A DNA stretch of 64,000 bases from Pseudomonas sp. RIT-PI-r (GTDB lineage Bacteria; Pseudomonadota; Gammaproteobacteria; Pseudomonadales; Pseudomonadaceae): assembly GCF_001297015.1 (NCBI RefSeq), contig NZ_LIGE01000037.1, forward strand, positions 62,001 to 126,000, given 5' to 3'. A program made the position numbers and the translations under genes. Below, in pieces: positions 1 to 9,120 of the stretch (its first letter is position 1; each line of letters opens with the position of its first letter). Below the pieces are notes generated by a model. The model saw only the letters and a list, made by a program, of their open reading frames with translations, did no database searches and was not told the DNA's origin.

Positions 1-427
1 ACTCGGGACGGCAATCCGGGTAACCGGAATAATCGACTGCGTTCACACCAATAAAGATGTCGCGCGCGCCGAGCACTTCTGCCCAACCCAGCGCCAGCGA
101 CAGGAACACGGTATTGCGCGCCGGCACGTAAGTCACCGGAATGCCTTCACCGAGTTCTTCGGGAATGTCGATGCTGGTGTCGGTCAGGGCCGAGCCGCCC
201 ATGCCGTTGAGGTTCAGGCCGATCACTTTGTGCTCGACCACGCCCAGGTCGCGAGCGACGCGTGCAGCCGCATGCAGTTCGGCGTGGGAGCGCTGACCGT
301 AGTCGAAGCTCATGGTGTAGCAGGCGTAGCCTTCAGCACGGGCCATTGCCACGACGGTGGCCGAGTCAAGACCTCCAGACAGCAGGATTACCGCACGTTT
401 TTCGTTGGTGTTCAGTTGTTCAGTCAT
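1..427 (-). CDS. queC: 7-cyano-7-deazaguanine synthase QueC (C-terminus beyond window)
   Basis: This enzyme converts 7-carboxy-7-deazaguanine, ammonia and ATP to preQ0 in queuosine biosynthesis. The visible 142 residues start MTEQLNTNEKRAVILLSGG, and the SGGLDS pyrophosphatase loop that binds ATP lies at about residues 17-22. Further in are the family stretches YGQRSHAE and PARNTVFLS. The gene runs off the left edge, so its C-terminal zinc-binding part is not seen. The ATG follows the queE stop by one base, so the two form one transcription unit making consecutive pathway steps. Identification is secure. Confidence 0.95.
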   Translation of the reverse strand, partial: MTEQLNTNEKRAVILLSGGLDSATVVAMARAEGYACYTMSFDYGQRSHAELHAAARVARDLGVVEHKVIGLNLNGMGGSALTDTSIDIPEELGEGIPVTYVPARNTVFLSLALGWAEVLGARDIFIGVNAVDYSGYPDCRPE

Positions 428-428
428 A

Positions 429-1085
429 TCAGCGCCCCGGCTCATCATTCCATAGATATTTATGCAGTTGCAGTTGCAACCGCACTGGCAAGTTGTCTGC
501 CACCACCCAATCCGCCAGATCCCTGGCATTGAGGTCATGATGACTTGGGGAGAACAGCACTTCACCCGCACGTCGATCAAGCCCGTACTGGATCAGCTTC
601 GATACCGCCCAGTCATAGTCTTCCCGCGAGCAGATGACAAATTTCACCTGATCGTTGGGAGTCAGCAGTTCGATGTTCTCGTAACGGTTGCGATGGGCTT
701 CTTTCGAACCCGGCGTTTTCAGGTCGACAACGCGACTGACGCGCGGATCGACCGCCGAGACGTCGAGGGCGCCGCTGGTTTCCAGCGAGACCTCGTAACC
801 GGCATCACACAACTGTTTGAGCAAAGGAATGGCGTTCGGCTGAGCCAGCGGCTCACCGCCGGTGACGCAGACATAGCGCGGACGAAATCCGGCCACTTGC
901 TCGAGGATGTCGTCGAGGGTCCGCACGGTGCCGCCACTGAAGGCATAGGCGCTGTCGCAGTATTGGCAACGCAAAGGGCAACCGGTCAGGCGCACAAAAA
1001 CAGTGGGCAGCCCGGCAGTCCGCGTTTCCCCCTGCAAAGAGTAGAAAACTTCGGTGATTCTCAATGTGTCTTGCATAGTCGCCAC
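429..1085 (-). CDS. queE: 7-carboxy-7-deazaguanine synthase QueE
   Basis: This radical-SAM enzyme contracts the ring of 6-carboxytetrahydropterin to 7-carboxy-7-deazaguanine, the step before QueC. The protein has 218 residues. It carries the substrate-binding start FYSLQGE and a cluster CPLRCQYCDS that supplies the three cysteines of the 4Fe-4S site (CxxxCxxC), followed by VTGGEPLAQ, the GGEP SAM-binding motif. A second ATG three codons in (MQDTLRI) could equally be the start. The gene is immediately upstream of queC. The 110-base gap above it, before the cpoB terminator, must hold its promoter. No preQ1 riboswitch fold was recognised there. Confidence 0.94.
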   Translation of the reverse strand: MATMQDTLRITEVFYSLQGETRTAGLPTVFVRLTGCPLRCQYCDSAYAFSGGTVRTLDDILEQVAGFRPRYVCVTGGEPLAQPNAIPLLKQLCDAGYEVSLETSGALDVSAVDPRVSRVVDLKTPGSKEAHRNRYENIELLTPNDQVKFVICSREDYDWAVSKLIQYGLDRRAGEVLFSPSHHDLNARDLADWVVADNLPVRLQLQLHKYLWNDEPGR

Positions 1086-1194
1086 GGGCGTAACAGCTAA
1101 ACAGGCTGTCCGCCTCCGTCAGGCACTTCAGGCAATCCCGCCAACGCGCAGACCGCAAGAAGCGTGTTTCAGAAAAAGGGCGTGAATTCTAACG

Positions 1195-1224
1195 AAAAAA
1201 CCCGCGACAAGCGCGGGTTTCTTC
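1195..1224 (-). terminator. Rho-independent terminator after cpoB
   Basis: Read on the minus strand, a GC stem (AACCCGCG with CGCGGGTT) closes on a short loop and is followed by a run of T. It lies about 20 bases after the cpoB stop and separates the tol-pal operon from queE-queC. Confidence 0.85.
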
Positions 1225-1242
1225 TAAACGGGTAACACGACC

Positions 1243-2082
1243 TTACATGCGTTGCAGATCGCGTTGAGCCAGCTGAGCGGCAGAGGTACCCGGATATTGG
1301 GCCACCACCTGCTGAAGAATGCCTTTGACCTTATCGGTATGACCGAGGCGGCGCTCTACGTCAGCCAGCTTGTACAGCGAATCCGGCACTTTGGCGTGCT
1401 TGGGATACAGCTGCGAAACCTTGGCAAAAGCCTGACCTGCACCTTGCAGATCGCCCTTGGCCAGGTTCACTTCGCCCAACCAGTACTGGGCGTTGCCCGC
1501 GTATTGGCTGTTCGGGTATTTGCGCAGGAAAGCGGCAAAAGCCTGGCTGGCCTTGTCGAAATCCTTGGCTTTGATCAGGTCGAAAGCGGCATCGTAATAC
1601 AGCTTTTCCTTGGCCGGATCAGCCGGTTCGCTACCCGCAGCCGGAGCCTGGGTTGCTGCAGCAGCCCCTGCACCAGCGGCAGCACCGGCAGCAGCGCTTG
1701 CGTCGCCACCGGCAGAAGAATTCTCGGGAGTCGCGGCAGGTGTAACGCCGGATCCTATGCGCCGATCAAGATCCTGGTATCGCTCCAGGGATTCCTGCTT
1801 CATGCGCGCAACCTGATTTTGCAGTTCTTCAATCACGCCTTGCTGGCGCGAAATCTGATCCTGCATCTGTTGCAATTGGTTGAACAGCATGCCTTGTGCC
1901 GAGGCAGGGGCCGAAGCCGCTCCCCCGGCATAGGCGCCGTTCGTACCGTAACCTGCAGGCGGATAACTGCTCCCGCTATTGTTATAACCGGAGTTGTCAT
2001 CGACCACAGGAACCGCAGCCCACGCCGCAAGCGGCGCGAGGCTGAGAGCCAGAACAGTTACAGCACGACGGCACGTTCGCAT
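1243..2082 (-). CDS. cpoB: Cell division coordinator CpoB (YbgF)
   Basis: This periplasmic protein couples peptidoglycan synthesis at the septum to outer-membrane constriction by Tol-Pal. The 279 residues begin with a signal peptide (cleavage likely after AAWA, near residue 22). A glutamine-rich coiled coil follows at roughly 65-110 and is the trimerisation region of the family. A low-complexity Ala/Gly linker spans about 115-150. Three TPR-like repeats from about 160 end the protein (KLYYDAAFDLIKAKDFDKA, YWLGEVNLAKGD, YKLADVERRLGHTDK). It is the last gene of the tol operon, six bases after pal, and a terminator follows. Confidence 0.93.
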   Translation of the reverse strand: MRTCRRAVTVLALSLAPLAAWAAVPVVDDNSGYNNSGSSYPPAGYGTNGAYAGGAASAPASAQGMLFNQLQQMQDQISRQQGVIEELQNQVARMKQESLERYQDLDRRIGSGVTPAATPENSSAGGDASAAAGAAAGAGAAAATQAPAAGSEPADPAKEKLYYDAAFDLIKAKDFDKASQAFAAFLRKYPNSQYAGNAQYWLGEVNLAKGDLQGAGQAFAKVSQLYPKHAKVPDSLYKLADVERRLGHTDKVKGILQQVVAQYPGTSAAQLAQRDLQRM

Positions 2083-2088
2083 ATCGAA

Positions 2089-2586
2089 TTACTTACGCAG
2101 TTCGACGCGACGGTTTTGAGCCCAGGACTGCTCGTCGTTGCCGGTAGCAACTGGACGCTCTTCGCCGTAGGAAACCAGTTCCAGCTGAGCTGGGGAAACA
2201 CCTTGCAGTACCAGGTAGCGCTGAACGGCTTTCGCACGACGCTCGCCCAGTGCCATGTTGTACTCACGAGTACCACGTTCGTCGGTGTTGCCTTCCAGAA
2301 CAACGCGAGCGCCGTTTGCTTTCAGGTCTTTGGCGTGAACGTCCAGAGCGCGCATGGCTTCTGGCTTCAGGTCCGAGCTGTCGTATTCGAAGTAGAAGGT
2401 GGTGATTGCGCGCAGAGCAGCTTCTTCGCTCAGGGAACCGTCAACGGCACCAGTGTTTGCGCCGTAACCAGCGTTTGGATCAACAGCGCCTTCACCGGCG
2501 TTGTCGCCGCCTTTGGACGAGCAACCTACAGCTACAGCCATGGCCAGAGCCAGCGCAGCAAATTTACCAAACTTCAGCATTTCCAT
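2089..2586 (-). CDS. pal: Peptidoglycan-associated lipoprotein Pal (OprL)
   Basis: This outer-membrane lipoprotein tethers the membrane to peptidoglycan and is the outer partner of TolB. It has 165 residues. A lipoprotein signal peptide ends in the lipobox AVAVGC, with the lipidated cysteine at residue 22. An OmpA-like peptidoglycan-binding domain fills the C-terminal two thirds (FEYDSSDLKPEAMRALDVHA, NTDERGTREYNMALGERRA). The start is chosen because AGGAG lies seven bases upstream. An internal ATG two codons later is also possible. Downstream of tolB and before cpoB, as in other pseudomonads. Confidence 0.96.
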   Translation of the reverse strand: MEMLKFGKFAALALAMAVAVGCSSKGGDNAGEGAVDPNAGYGANTGAVDGSLSEEAALRAITTFYFEYDSSDLKPEAMRALDVHAKDLKANGARVVLEGNTDERGTREYNMALGERRAKAVQRYLVLQGVSPAQLELVSYGEERPVATGNDEQSWAQNRRVELRK

Positions 2587-2638
2587 CGTGAAACTCCTAA
2601 TGAACCCCAGTGTGTTAAGTAAAACGTGTAGCGCCCGC

Positions 2639-3940
2639 TCACTTCAGGTAAGGGGACCAGGACGGTTCTCTGACTTCGCCTTGAGCGGTAGGAAGCGGGA
2701 GCCTAACGCGTCCATTAATGGACACGAGCATCAAGACTCCCCGGCCCTGTTGGCGGGTGGCGTAGATTACCATGGTGCCGTTGGGCGCAACAGTAGGTGA
2801 CTCGTCCAGAGTGCTATCAGTGAGGATCTTTACACTACCTCGCTGCAAATCCTGGGCTGCCACCTTGAAATTGGTGAAGCCATCCTGACGATGGATCATC
2901 ACCAAAGTCTTTTCATCCGCCGACAGTTTCGGGTTGGCGTTGTAGTTGCCCACAAACGTCACACGTTCGGCACCACCGCCACTGGCGCTGGTTTTGTAGA
3001 TCTGCGGCTTGCCGCCACGGTCCGAGGTGAAGTAGATGGTCGAACCATCCTTGCCCCAGTACGGCTCGGTGTTGATGCCGGGACCGGCGGTCACACGGGT
3101 GATCTGGCGCGAAGCCAGGTTCATCACGTAGATGTCCGGGTTACCGTCTTTGGACAGTACGAACGCCAGGCGATCGCCGTTCGGCGACCAGGCTGGCGCG
3201 CCGTTCAGGCCTTCGAAGTTGGTGATCTGCTCACGGCGACCAGTGTCGATATTCTGCATGAAGATACGCGGACGCTTCTGCTCGAACGACACGTAGGCGA
3301 TGCGCTTGCCATCCGGTGCAAAGCGTGGCGACAGGATCGGCTCACGTGATTGCAGCAAAGTCACGGCGCGAGCGCCGTCATAGTCCGAGCGCTGCAGGGT
3401 GTAACGGGTATTCTTCTCGGAGAAGCGTTCAGCCGTCACATACAGCAGGCGAGTCGAAAACGCACCCTCGATACCGGTCAGCTTCTGGAACGACTGATCG
3501 GAGATGAAGTGCGCCATGTCACGCAGTTGCTCTGGCGTACCGGAAACATTGCCGTCAGCTACTTTCTGCTCGGTGGCAACGTTGAACAGTGCCCATTGCA
3601 CCTGCAGGCGGCCACCTGCGGGGGCAATGCTGCCAACCATGATGAATTGAGCATTTACCGCCTTCCAGTCACGGAAGATGATTTCGCTCGGCTGGCTTGG
3701 CTGACTGATCATGTTCTGCTTTGGAATCGGCGCGTAATAACCCGAGTTACGCAAATCGTTACCAATGATTTCAGCGATGTCGTCCGGCAGCACCGCACCG
3801 CCCTGAACACCAAATGGCACTACGGCAATTGGAGTCGCTTGGGAGCTGCCACTGCTGACCAGGATATTTTTTTCGTCCGCTGTAGCCAGGCCTGCAAAGC
3901 AGACCATGACGACGAGCAATCCTCGAAGAAGGTTTCTCAC
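2639..3940 (-). CDS. tolB: Tol-Pal system beta-propeller protein TolB
   Basis: This periplasmic protein binds Pal and is moved by TolA to control outer-membrane constriction. The 433 residues start with a signal peptide (hydrophobic LLRGLLVVMVCFAGLATA). An N-terminal alpha/beta domain follows to about residue 160. The rest is WD40-like propeller blades with repeated SPRFAPDGKRIAYVSFE, PAWSPNGDRLAFVLSKDG and EPYWGKDGSTIYFTSDRGG. The start codon is GTG and overlaps the tolA stop by four bases (GTGA), so translation is probably coupled. Confidence 0.96.
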   Translation of the reverse strand: MRNLLRGLLVVMVCFAGLATADEKNILVSSGSSQATPIAVVPFGVQGGAVLPDDIAEIIGNDLRNSGYYAPIPKQNMISQPSQPSEIIFRDWKAVNAQFIMVGSIAPAGGRLQVQWALFNVATEQKVADGNVSGTPEQLRDMAHFISDQSFQKLTGIEGAFSTRLLYVTAERFSEKNTRYTLQRSDYDGARAVTLLQSREPILSPRFAPDGKRIAYVSFEQKRPRIFMQNIDTGRREQITNFEGLNGAPAWSPNGDRLAFVLSKDGNPDIYVMNLASRQITRVTAGPGINTEPYWGKDGSTIYFTSDRGGKPQIYKTSASGGGAERVTFVGNYNANPKLSADEKTLVMIHRQDGFTNFKVAAQDLQRGSVKILTDSTLDESPTVAPNGTMVIYATRQQGRGVLMLVSINGRVRLPLPTAQGEVREPSWSPYLK

Positions 3941-5001
3941 AAGGCTAGATCCTCAGGTGTGAATGTCATCTTGAATGAACGGTAGGGAGCGAAATCAGCT
4001 GGCTTCAAACCCTGCATTTCGGTCAACCGACCAATATTTTTTACTGCCGCGACTGCAGAACTGTCGAAAGGCACGTCGCCGCTGGAATTAGCCACCGAAA
4101 CACCGGAGATCGTCCCGTCAGGCAGCATGTTGATTTGCAGGACCACCTTCATGCCCTTACGGGCCGATGGCGGCTGCGCCCAACCTTCCGATGCCCGTGA
4201 ACGAATCAGATCATCGAAGTTACCTGCGGTTTCATCACCCACTTCATCCGCCATAGCCTGCTGACGCTCGGTCTTGTCGGAAAGCAAGTCAGCCAGAGCC
4301 TGCGCTTTCTTCTCTTCTACAGACTTGCGCGCCGCATCCTGCGCTTTCTTCTTCGCAGCATCGGCAGCAGCTTTCTTCTTCGCATCTTCGGCGATTTTCT
4401 TCTTCGCCTCTTCAGCTTCAGCTTTTTTCTTGGCGTCTTCGGCGGCTTTCTTCTTCGCGTCTTCGACGATTTTCTTCTTGGCTTCTTCAGCGGCCTCTTT
4501 CTTGGCCTCTTCTTTGGCCTCTTCTTCGGCTTTCTTCTTGGCTATATCAGCCAATTGTTTCTCTTCGGCCTTCTTGGCTTCGGCTTTCTTCGCGTCGTCG
4601 GCTTTTTTGGCGTCATCGGCCTTTTTCGCTTCGTCCGCTTTTTTAGCCTCATCGGCCTTCTTGGCTTCCTCGGCCTTTTGAGCCGCTTCTTCTTTCTTTT
4701 GTTCCGCAGCTTTCACCGCTTCCTGCTCGACCTTTTTCTGTTCCATCTGCTCGACTTCGGTCTGGCGCGCGGCGGATTTCTTCGCCTCACCCGCAATCTT
4801 CTGATTGGTCTGGGTGGTTGCCTGACTTTTCGATTTCAGCTGGTACAGGGTCGCCTGGACAATCGGCTTGGCCGGCGGCAGCTCCGGTGTGAAGGCGAAA
4901 CTGACGAACAGCATGCCGAATACCAGCACGTGCAAGACGATCGCCCAGACACTAGGCCAGAAGAAGCTTTCCGAGGCGGACGGCTCTCTCTGTTGCTGCA
5001 T
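3937..5001 (-). CDS. tolA: Cell envelope integrity protein TolA
   Basis: TolA spans the periplasm and transmits TolQR energy to TolB-Pal. The 354 residues have three parts. One N-terminal transmembrane helix lies at about 13-38 (FFWPSVWAIVLHVLVFGMLF). A long Ala/Lys/Glu-rich helical rod made of degenerate AEEAKKKAEEDAKKK units covers about 65-245. The C-terminal TolA-III domain (TAGNFDDLIRSRASEGWAQP through the FKMTFTPE end) carries the conserved proline-glycine turn. It overlaps tolR by one base and tolB by four. Confidence 0.95.
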   Translation of the reverse strand: MQQQREPSASESFFWPSVWAIVLHVLVFGMLFVSFAFTPELPPAKPIVQATLYQLKSKSQATTQTNQKIAGEAKKSAARQTEVEQMEQKKVEQEAVKAAEQKKEEAAQKAEEAKKADEAKKADEAKKADDAKKADDAKKAEAKKAEEKQLADIAKKKAEEEAKEEAKKEAAEEAKKKIVEDAKKKAAEDAKKKAEAEEAKKKIAEDAKKKAAADAAKKKAQDAARKSVEEKKAQALADLLSDKTERQQAMADEVGDETAGNFDDLIRSRASEGWAQPPSARKGMKVVLQINMLPDGTISGVSVANSSGDVPFDSSAVAAVKNIGRLTEMQGLKPADFAPYRSFKMTFTPEDLAL

Positions 5002-5462
5002 CAGGGGGCCTCGGTGATCAGACCAACGTTACCGACCCCGGCTTTCTGCAACCCGCCCATGGCGCCCATGACCGAACCGTAGTCGACGGTCTTGTCACCG
5101 CGGATAAAGACCTGGGTACGCTTGCCGCCTTCGGTGCCGGCGCGAATGATCTTGGTCACCGCATCAGTCATCTGTGGCAGGGTCATCGCCCTGTCCTGTT
5201 GCTTCTCGGTATCGACTTCGCTGCCAAGGTTCCAGTAATAGGTCTTGTCAGCCTTGATCGAAATGGTCAGGACCTGAGTGTTGTTGTCCTGCGGCAAGGC
5301 TTCGCTGGAAACCTTGGGCAGATCAACTTTCACGCCCTGATTGAGCATCGGCGCGGTCACCATGAAAATGACCAGCAGTACCAGCATCACGTCGATGTAA
5401 GGCACTACGTTCATTTCGGCGACCGGCTTGCGCTTTTTGCGAGCTCGAGCGATTAAAGCCAT
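5001..5462 (-). CDS. tolR: Tol system proton-channel subunit TolR
   Basis: TolR is an inner-membrane partner of TolQ, homologous to ExbD and MotB, and forms the proton-driven motor of the Tol system. The 153 residues contain a single membrane helix whose aspartate (in VPYIDVMLVLLVIFMVTAP) is the proton-carrying residue of the family. A periplasmic domain follows (VKVDLPKVSSEALPQ, FIRGDKTVDYGSVMGAMG). Its last base overlaps the tolA start. Confidence 0.96.
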   Translation of the reverse strand: MALIARARKKRKPVAEMNVVPYIDVMLVLLVIFMVTAPMLNQGVKVDLPKVSSEALPQDNNTQVLTISIKADKTYYWNLGSEVDTEKQQDRAMTLPQMTDAVTKIIRAGTEGGKRTQVFIRGDKTVDYGSVMGAMGGLQKAGVGNVGLITEAP

Positions 5463-5476
5463 TGGAAATTACCTGC

Positions 5477-6172
5477 TTATTCTTCGCTGGTGTGCACTTT
5501 GCGGTGCAGGATCGCCTGGAATTCATCGGCGAAGGTGTAGTAGCGGCCCAGCAAGGTTTCACTGCGAGCGGCGAAACGGTTGTAAGCGATAACCGCAGGG
5601 ATCGCAGCGAACAGACCGATCGCGGTGGCGATCAGGGCTTCGGCGATACCCGGGGCCACGGTGGCCAGGGTCGCTTGCTGGGCGCTGGCCAGACCGCGGA
5701 AGGAGTTCATGATGCCCCACACAGTACCGAACAGGCCGATGTACGGGCTGACCGAACCGACAGTGGCGAGGAACGGCAGGCTCTGCTCCAGCTTCTCTTC
5801 TTCGCGGGAGATGGCGACGCGCATGGCCCGGGCCACACCTTCCATCACTGCTTCAGGATCGACACCAGGCTGCTGACGCAGACGCGAGAACTCTTTGAAA
5901 CCGGCACGGAAAATCTGTTCCACACCCGAATCAGGATCCGGGTTGCTGCCCGCTTGACGGTACAGCTTGGACAGGTCGATACCCGACCAGAAGCGCTCTT
6001 CGAAGCTCTCCAGGGCGCGTCGACCGGCACGCAGCAGATTGCTGCGCTGAAAGATCATGATCCATGAGGTCACCGATGCGGCCACCAGGGTCAACATTAC
6101 CAACTGCACCACGATGCTGGCATTGCTGACCAGGCTCCACATGGAGGAATGGTCGACGACGTTAGCTTCCAC
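5477..6172 (-). CDS. tolQ: Tol system motor protein TolQ
   Basis: TolQ is the three-helix inner-membrane motor subunit of the ExbB/MotA type. The 231 residues carry a first membrane helix near 17-40 (ASIVVQLVMLTLVAASVTSWI). Two more lie in the C-terminal half (VGSVSPYIGLFGTVWGIMNS and IGLFAAIPAVIAYNRF), the usual MotA/TolQ/ExbB signature region. The start is GTG and lies inside the end of ybgC (11-base overlap). The order ybgC-tolQ-tolR-tolA-tolB-pal-cpoB is the complete tol operon. Confidence 0.95.
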   Translation of the reverse strand: MEANVVDHSSMWSLVSNASIVVQLVMLTLVAASVTSWIMIFQRSNLLRAGRRALESFEERFWSGIDLSKLYRQAGSNPDPDSGVEQIFRAGFKEFSRLRQQPGVDPEAVMEGVARAMRVAISREEEKLEQSLPFLATVGSVSPYIGLFGTVWGIMNSFRGLASAQQATLATVAPGIAEALIATAIGLFAAIPAVIAYNRFAARSETLLGRYYTFADEFQAILHRKVHTSEE

Positions 6173-6629
6173 GCTTTATCTCCTGCTTTGAGTGTGTACC
6201 CGGGCCGACCGCGTCGGCGAAGGCCGCACGCAAGTCTTCGGGAAGGGCCCGGGGTTTCAAACTGTTAGTGCGCACACAGGCCACCAAAAACTGCCCCTCA
6301 CAGAGCAGCACATTATCCGTTGCCCGCCTGACCTGCTGTTTGAAGCGCAGGCTGACCCGGTTCAATTCGATTACTTCAGCGCTTACCAGCAGTTCGTCGT
6401 CCAGTCGCGCCGGCGCGTGATAACGCGCTTCGCTGGAATGCACGACGAACAACAGGTCCTCTCCTGCCAGCTGCGATTGGGCAAAGCCCAGTTCGCGGAG
6501 CCGCTCGGTTCGAGCCCGTTCCATAAACTTGAGGTAATTAACGTAATACACGATGCCGCCCGCATCGGTGTCCTCGTAATAAACGCGACAACGATGTGCG
6601 AACGGCTCAAGCCCGTTTTGCGCGCGCAT
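6162..6629 (-). CDS. ybgC: Tol-Pal-associated acyl-CoA thioesterase YbgC
   Basis: A hot-dog fold thioesterase that acts on short acyl-CoA or acyl-ACP at the inner face of the membrane. It is the first gene of tol operons in proteobacteria, though its link to Tol function is not settled. The 155 residues hold the family signature YYEDTDAGGIVYYVNYLKF, in which the aspartate is catalytic. About 125 bases separate its start from the ruvB stop, so it may have its own promoter. Confidence 0.93.
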   Translation of the reverse strand: MRAQNGLEPFAHRCRVYYEDTDAGGIVYYVNYLKFMERARTERLRELGFAQSQLAGEDLLFVVHSSEARYHAPARLDDELLVSAEVIELNRVSLRFKQQVRRATDNVLLCEGQFLVACVRTNSLKPRALPEDLRAAFADAVGPGTHSKQEIKRGS

Positions 6630-6756
6630 ACTCTAGTGCTTACTCCTCAGGTTGCCAATCCGGCCAGGCAACTGTTTTTCATGGTTTCGAGGCTTTACTG
6701 CAAAAGTACCGTCCTCTGACCATACAAACCCTGAATAAATCGACAACAAATGTGTA

Positions 6757-7818
6757 TTAATCGTCCACGGCATCGAGAAACTCGTCTACCACGGGCATCT
6801 CGCCCATTCGTGACGGAATGTTTAATCCGAAATGCAGATACGCATGCCGTGTCACTACCCGGCCCCGCGGCGTGCGCATGATGTAACCCTGCTGAATCAG
6901 GTACGGCTCCAGCACGTCCTCAATGGTATGACGCTCTTCGCTGATCGCCGCCGCCAGACTGTCGATGCCGACCGGTCCGCCATCGAACTTCTCGATCATG
7001 GTCAGCAGCAGACGCCGGTCCTGATGATCAAAGCCATGCTCATCGACGTCGAGCAGGTTCAGCGCCAGATCCGCCACCGCTTTGGTGATGTGGCCCTTGG
7101 CACGAACTTCGGCAAAGTCGCGCACCCGTCGCAGCAGACGGTTGGCGATCCGCGGCGTGCCGCGGGCGCGCCGTGCGATTTCGAACGAACCTTCGGGATC
7201 CAGCGGCAGACCGAGAATGGCTGCGGATCGACTGACAATCGTCGCCAGATCAGCTGTGCTGTAGAACTCAAGACGCTGGACGATACCGAAACGGTCACGG
7301 AGCGGATTGGTCAGCATGCCAGCGCGAGTGGTCGCACCCACGAGGGTGAACGGCGGCAGATCGAGCTTGATCGAACGCGCGGCCGGCCCTTCACCGATCA
7401 TGATGTCGAGCTGGAAGTCCTCCATGGCCGGATACAGCACTTCTTCAACGATCGGCGACAGACGATGGATTTCGTCGATGAACAGCACATCGTGCGGTTC
7501 CAGGTTGGTCAGCAGCGCCGCCAGATCACCCGGACGCTCCAGCACCGGCCCGGACGTGCTCTTGATCGACACGCCCATTTCCTGGGCGATGATGTTGGCC
7601 AGTGTGGTCTTGCCCAGACCCGGCGGACCGAAGATCAGCGTATGGTCGAGGGATTCGCTACGGCCACGGGCAGCCTGGATAAACAGTTCCATCTGCTCGC
7701 GCACGGTCGGCTGGCCAATGTAGTCAGCCAGGCTGACCGGGCGGATGGCTCGATCCTGGACTTCTTCGCGCTCGCGCGGGCTATGCGCGGCGGCGATCAG
7801 ACGATCAGCTTCAATCAC
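6757..7818 (-). CDS. ruvB: Holliday junction branch migration ATPase RuvB
   Basis: This hexameric AAA+ motor drives branch migration with RuvA. It has 353 residues. Walker A is GPPGLGKTTLANI and Walker B is LFIDEIHRL. The sensor and arginine-finger region is GATTRAGMLTNPLRDRF, and a winged helix at the C-terminus ends in the DNA-binding TPRGRV stretch. The start is GTG, directly after the ruvA stop. The run ruvC-ruvA-ruvB is a resolvasome operon in this order. Confidence 0.97.
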   Translation of the reverse strand: MIEADRLIAAAHSPREREEVQDRAIRPVSLADYIGQPTVREQMELFIQAARGRSESLDHTLIFGPPGLGKTTLANIIAQEMGVSIKSTSGPVLERPGDLAALLTNLEPHDVLFIDEIHRLSPIVEEVLYPAMEDFQLDIMIGEGPAARSIKLDLPPFTLVGATTRAGMLTNPLRDRFGIVQRLEFYSTADLATIVSRSAAILGLPLDPEGSFEIARRARGTPRIANRLLRRVRDFAEVRAKGHITKAVADLALNLLDVDEHGFDHQDRRLLLTMIEKFDGGPVGIDSLAAAISEERHTIEDVLEPYLIQQGYIMRTPRGRVVTRHAYLHFGLNIPSRMGEMPVVDEFLDAVDD

Positions 7819-8427
7819 TTAAATCATTCCCTTCAGGGCGCGGCGGATCAGATCTTCACTGCTCAAATTCTTGTCCTTGATGGCGGTAATAGCCTTGCTC
7901 GCTTCCTGCGGCTTGTAGCCGAGGGAAATCAGCGCGCTGACTGCATCGTTCTCGGCGGTGTTGACCGGCGCCGGGCCGTCTGGCTGATTCGGCACAAGAG
8001 CAAACATCGCTGGCGAAGTTTCCCAGGCCTTGAAGCGATCTTTCCGTTCGACCAACAGGCGCTCAGCGGGTTTTTTGCCAACGCCCGGGACCTTGGTCAG
8101 GGCCGAAGTGTCCTGGGATTGCACGCAACGGATCAGCTCATCGACCTCCAGGCTCGACATCAGCGCCAGCGCCAATTTTGGCCCGACACCATTGAGACGG
8201 ATCAACTCGCGAAAAAAGTCTCGCTCACGCTTGCCAGCGAAACCATAGAGTAACTGGGCGTCTTCACGTACGACCAAATGGGTGTGCAGGGTCAGCGGTT
8301 CACCGACCGACGGCAGGCGATAAAGCGTGGTCATGGGCACTTCCAGCTCATACCCGAGGCCGTTTACATCCAGAATCAGGTGCGGCGGCTGTTTCTCAGC
8401 CAGAGTGCCGCGCAAGCGTCCAATCAC
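7819..8427 (-). CDS. ruvA: Holliday junction DNA helicase subunit RuvA
   Basis: This tetrameric junction-binding subunit loads RuvB. The 202 residues have an N-terminal OB fold (MIGRLRGTLAEKQPPHLILD). Two helix-hairpin-helix motifs come next (LIRLNGVGPKLALALMS and LTKVPGVGKKPAERLLVE). The C-terminal UBA-like domain (AVSALISLGYKPQEASKAI) contacts RuvB. The start codon is GTG. Confidence 0.97.
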   Translation of the reverse strand: MIGRLRGTLAEKQPPHLILDVNGLGYELEVPMTTLYRLPSVGEPLTLHTHLVVREDAQLLYGFAGKRERDFFRELIRLNGVGPKLALALMSSLEVDELIRCVQSQDTSALTKVPGVGKKPAERLLVERKDRFKAWETSPAMFALVPNQPDGPAPVNTAENDAVSALISLGYKPQEASKAITAIKDKNLSSEDLIRRALKGMI

Positions 8428-8542
8428 GTTTCAGATCCTTGAGCATTGGCCAGCCATGGGCTGGCGACTGTCGAAAGGCAGATTGTCGGGCCGACGACCC
8501 AGGCGCAAACATCCGCTTTCAGGAAAATTGATGCTGATGCTA

Positions 8543-9070
8543 TCAGAGACGCAGGCGCCCGCCACGACTGCGTGCCGCTCCCAAGCCGTGCGGCAGCAGA
8601 CTGGAGCGGGTATGCGCATGGCAAATGGCGATGGCCAATGCATCCGAGGCATCGATTTGCGGTTTGGCGGTCAGCTTGAGCATGTGCATGACCATCATCT
8701 GCACTTGTTCTTTATTGGCGGCGCCTGTGCCAACAACCGCCTGTTTGACCTGAGTGGCCGTGTACTCGGCGATCTCCAGGCATTCTTCAGCGCCAGCGAC
8801 AATCGCTGCACCGCGAGCCTGCCCGAGTTTCAGCGCCGAATCGGCGTTTTTCGCCATGAACACCTTTTCGATGCCCATCGTCACCGGGCCGTAGGTCTGG
8901 ATGATCTCGCGTACGCCGCGATAGACGATTTGCAGACGCTCGTGCAATTCGCCCGCGCCGGTGCGGATGCAGCCCGAAGCGACATAAATGCAGCCACCAC
9001 GCCCGGTATCGCGAACAATCCCGTAACCGGTGATACGCGAACCGGGGTCGATACCAAGAATTAAAGTCAT
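8543..9070 (-). CDS. ruvC: Crossover junction endodeoxyribonuclease RuvC
   Basis: RuvC cleaves Holliday junctions symmetrically. It has 175 residues. The first catalytic aspartate is in ILGIDPGSRITGYG and the glutamate in GIEKVFMAKNADSALKLGQARG. The final acidic pair lies in ASDALAIAICHAH. About 115 bases separate it from ruvA, with no obvious terminator, so the three ruv genes are probably co-transcribed. Confidence 0.97.
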   Translation of the reverse strand: MTLILGIDPGSRITGYGIVRDTGRGGCIYVASGCIRTGAGELHERLQIVYRGVREIIQTYGPVTMGIEKVFMAKNADSALKLGQARGAAIVAGAEECLEIAEYTATQVKQAVVGTGAANKEQVQMMVMHMLKLTAKPQIDASDALAIAICHAHTRSSLLPHGLGAARSRGGRLRL

Positions 9071-9120
9071 AACGCCTGCAGATTCGGTAAAAGCACGATT
9101 TTCAAATCAACCCATAACAA

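Noticed and set aside
1086..1194. A preQ1 riboswitch upstream of queE
   Set aside because: No pseudoknot-like arrangement was recognised in the short leader.
4274..4681. A Ser/Phe/Ala-rich frame opposite tolA
   Set aside because: It is the complement of the AEEAKKK rod of TolA.
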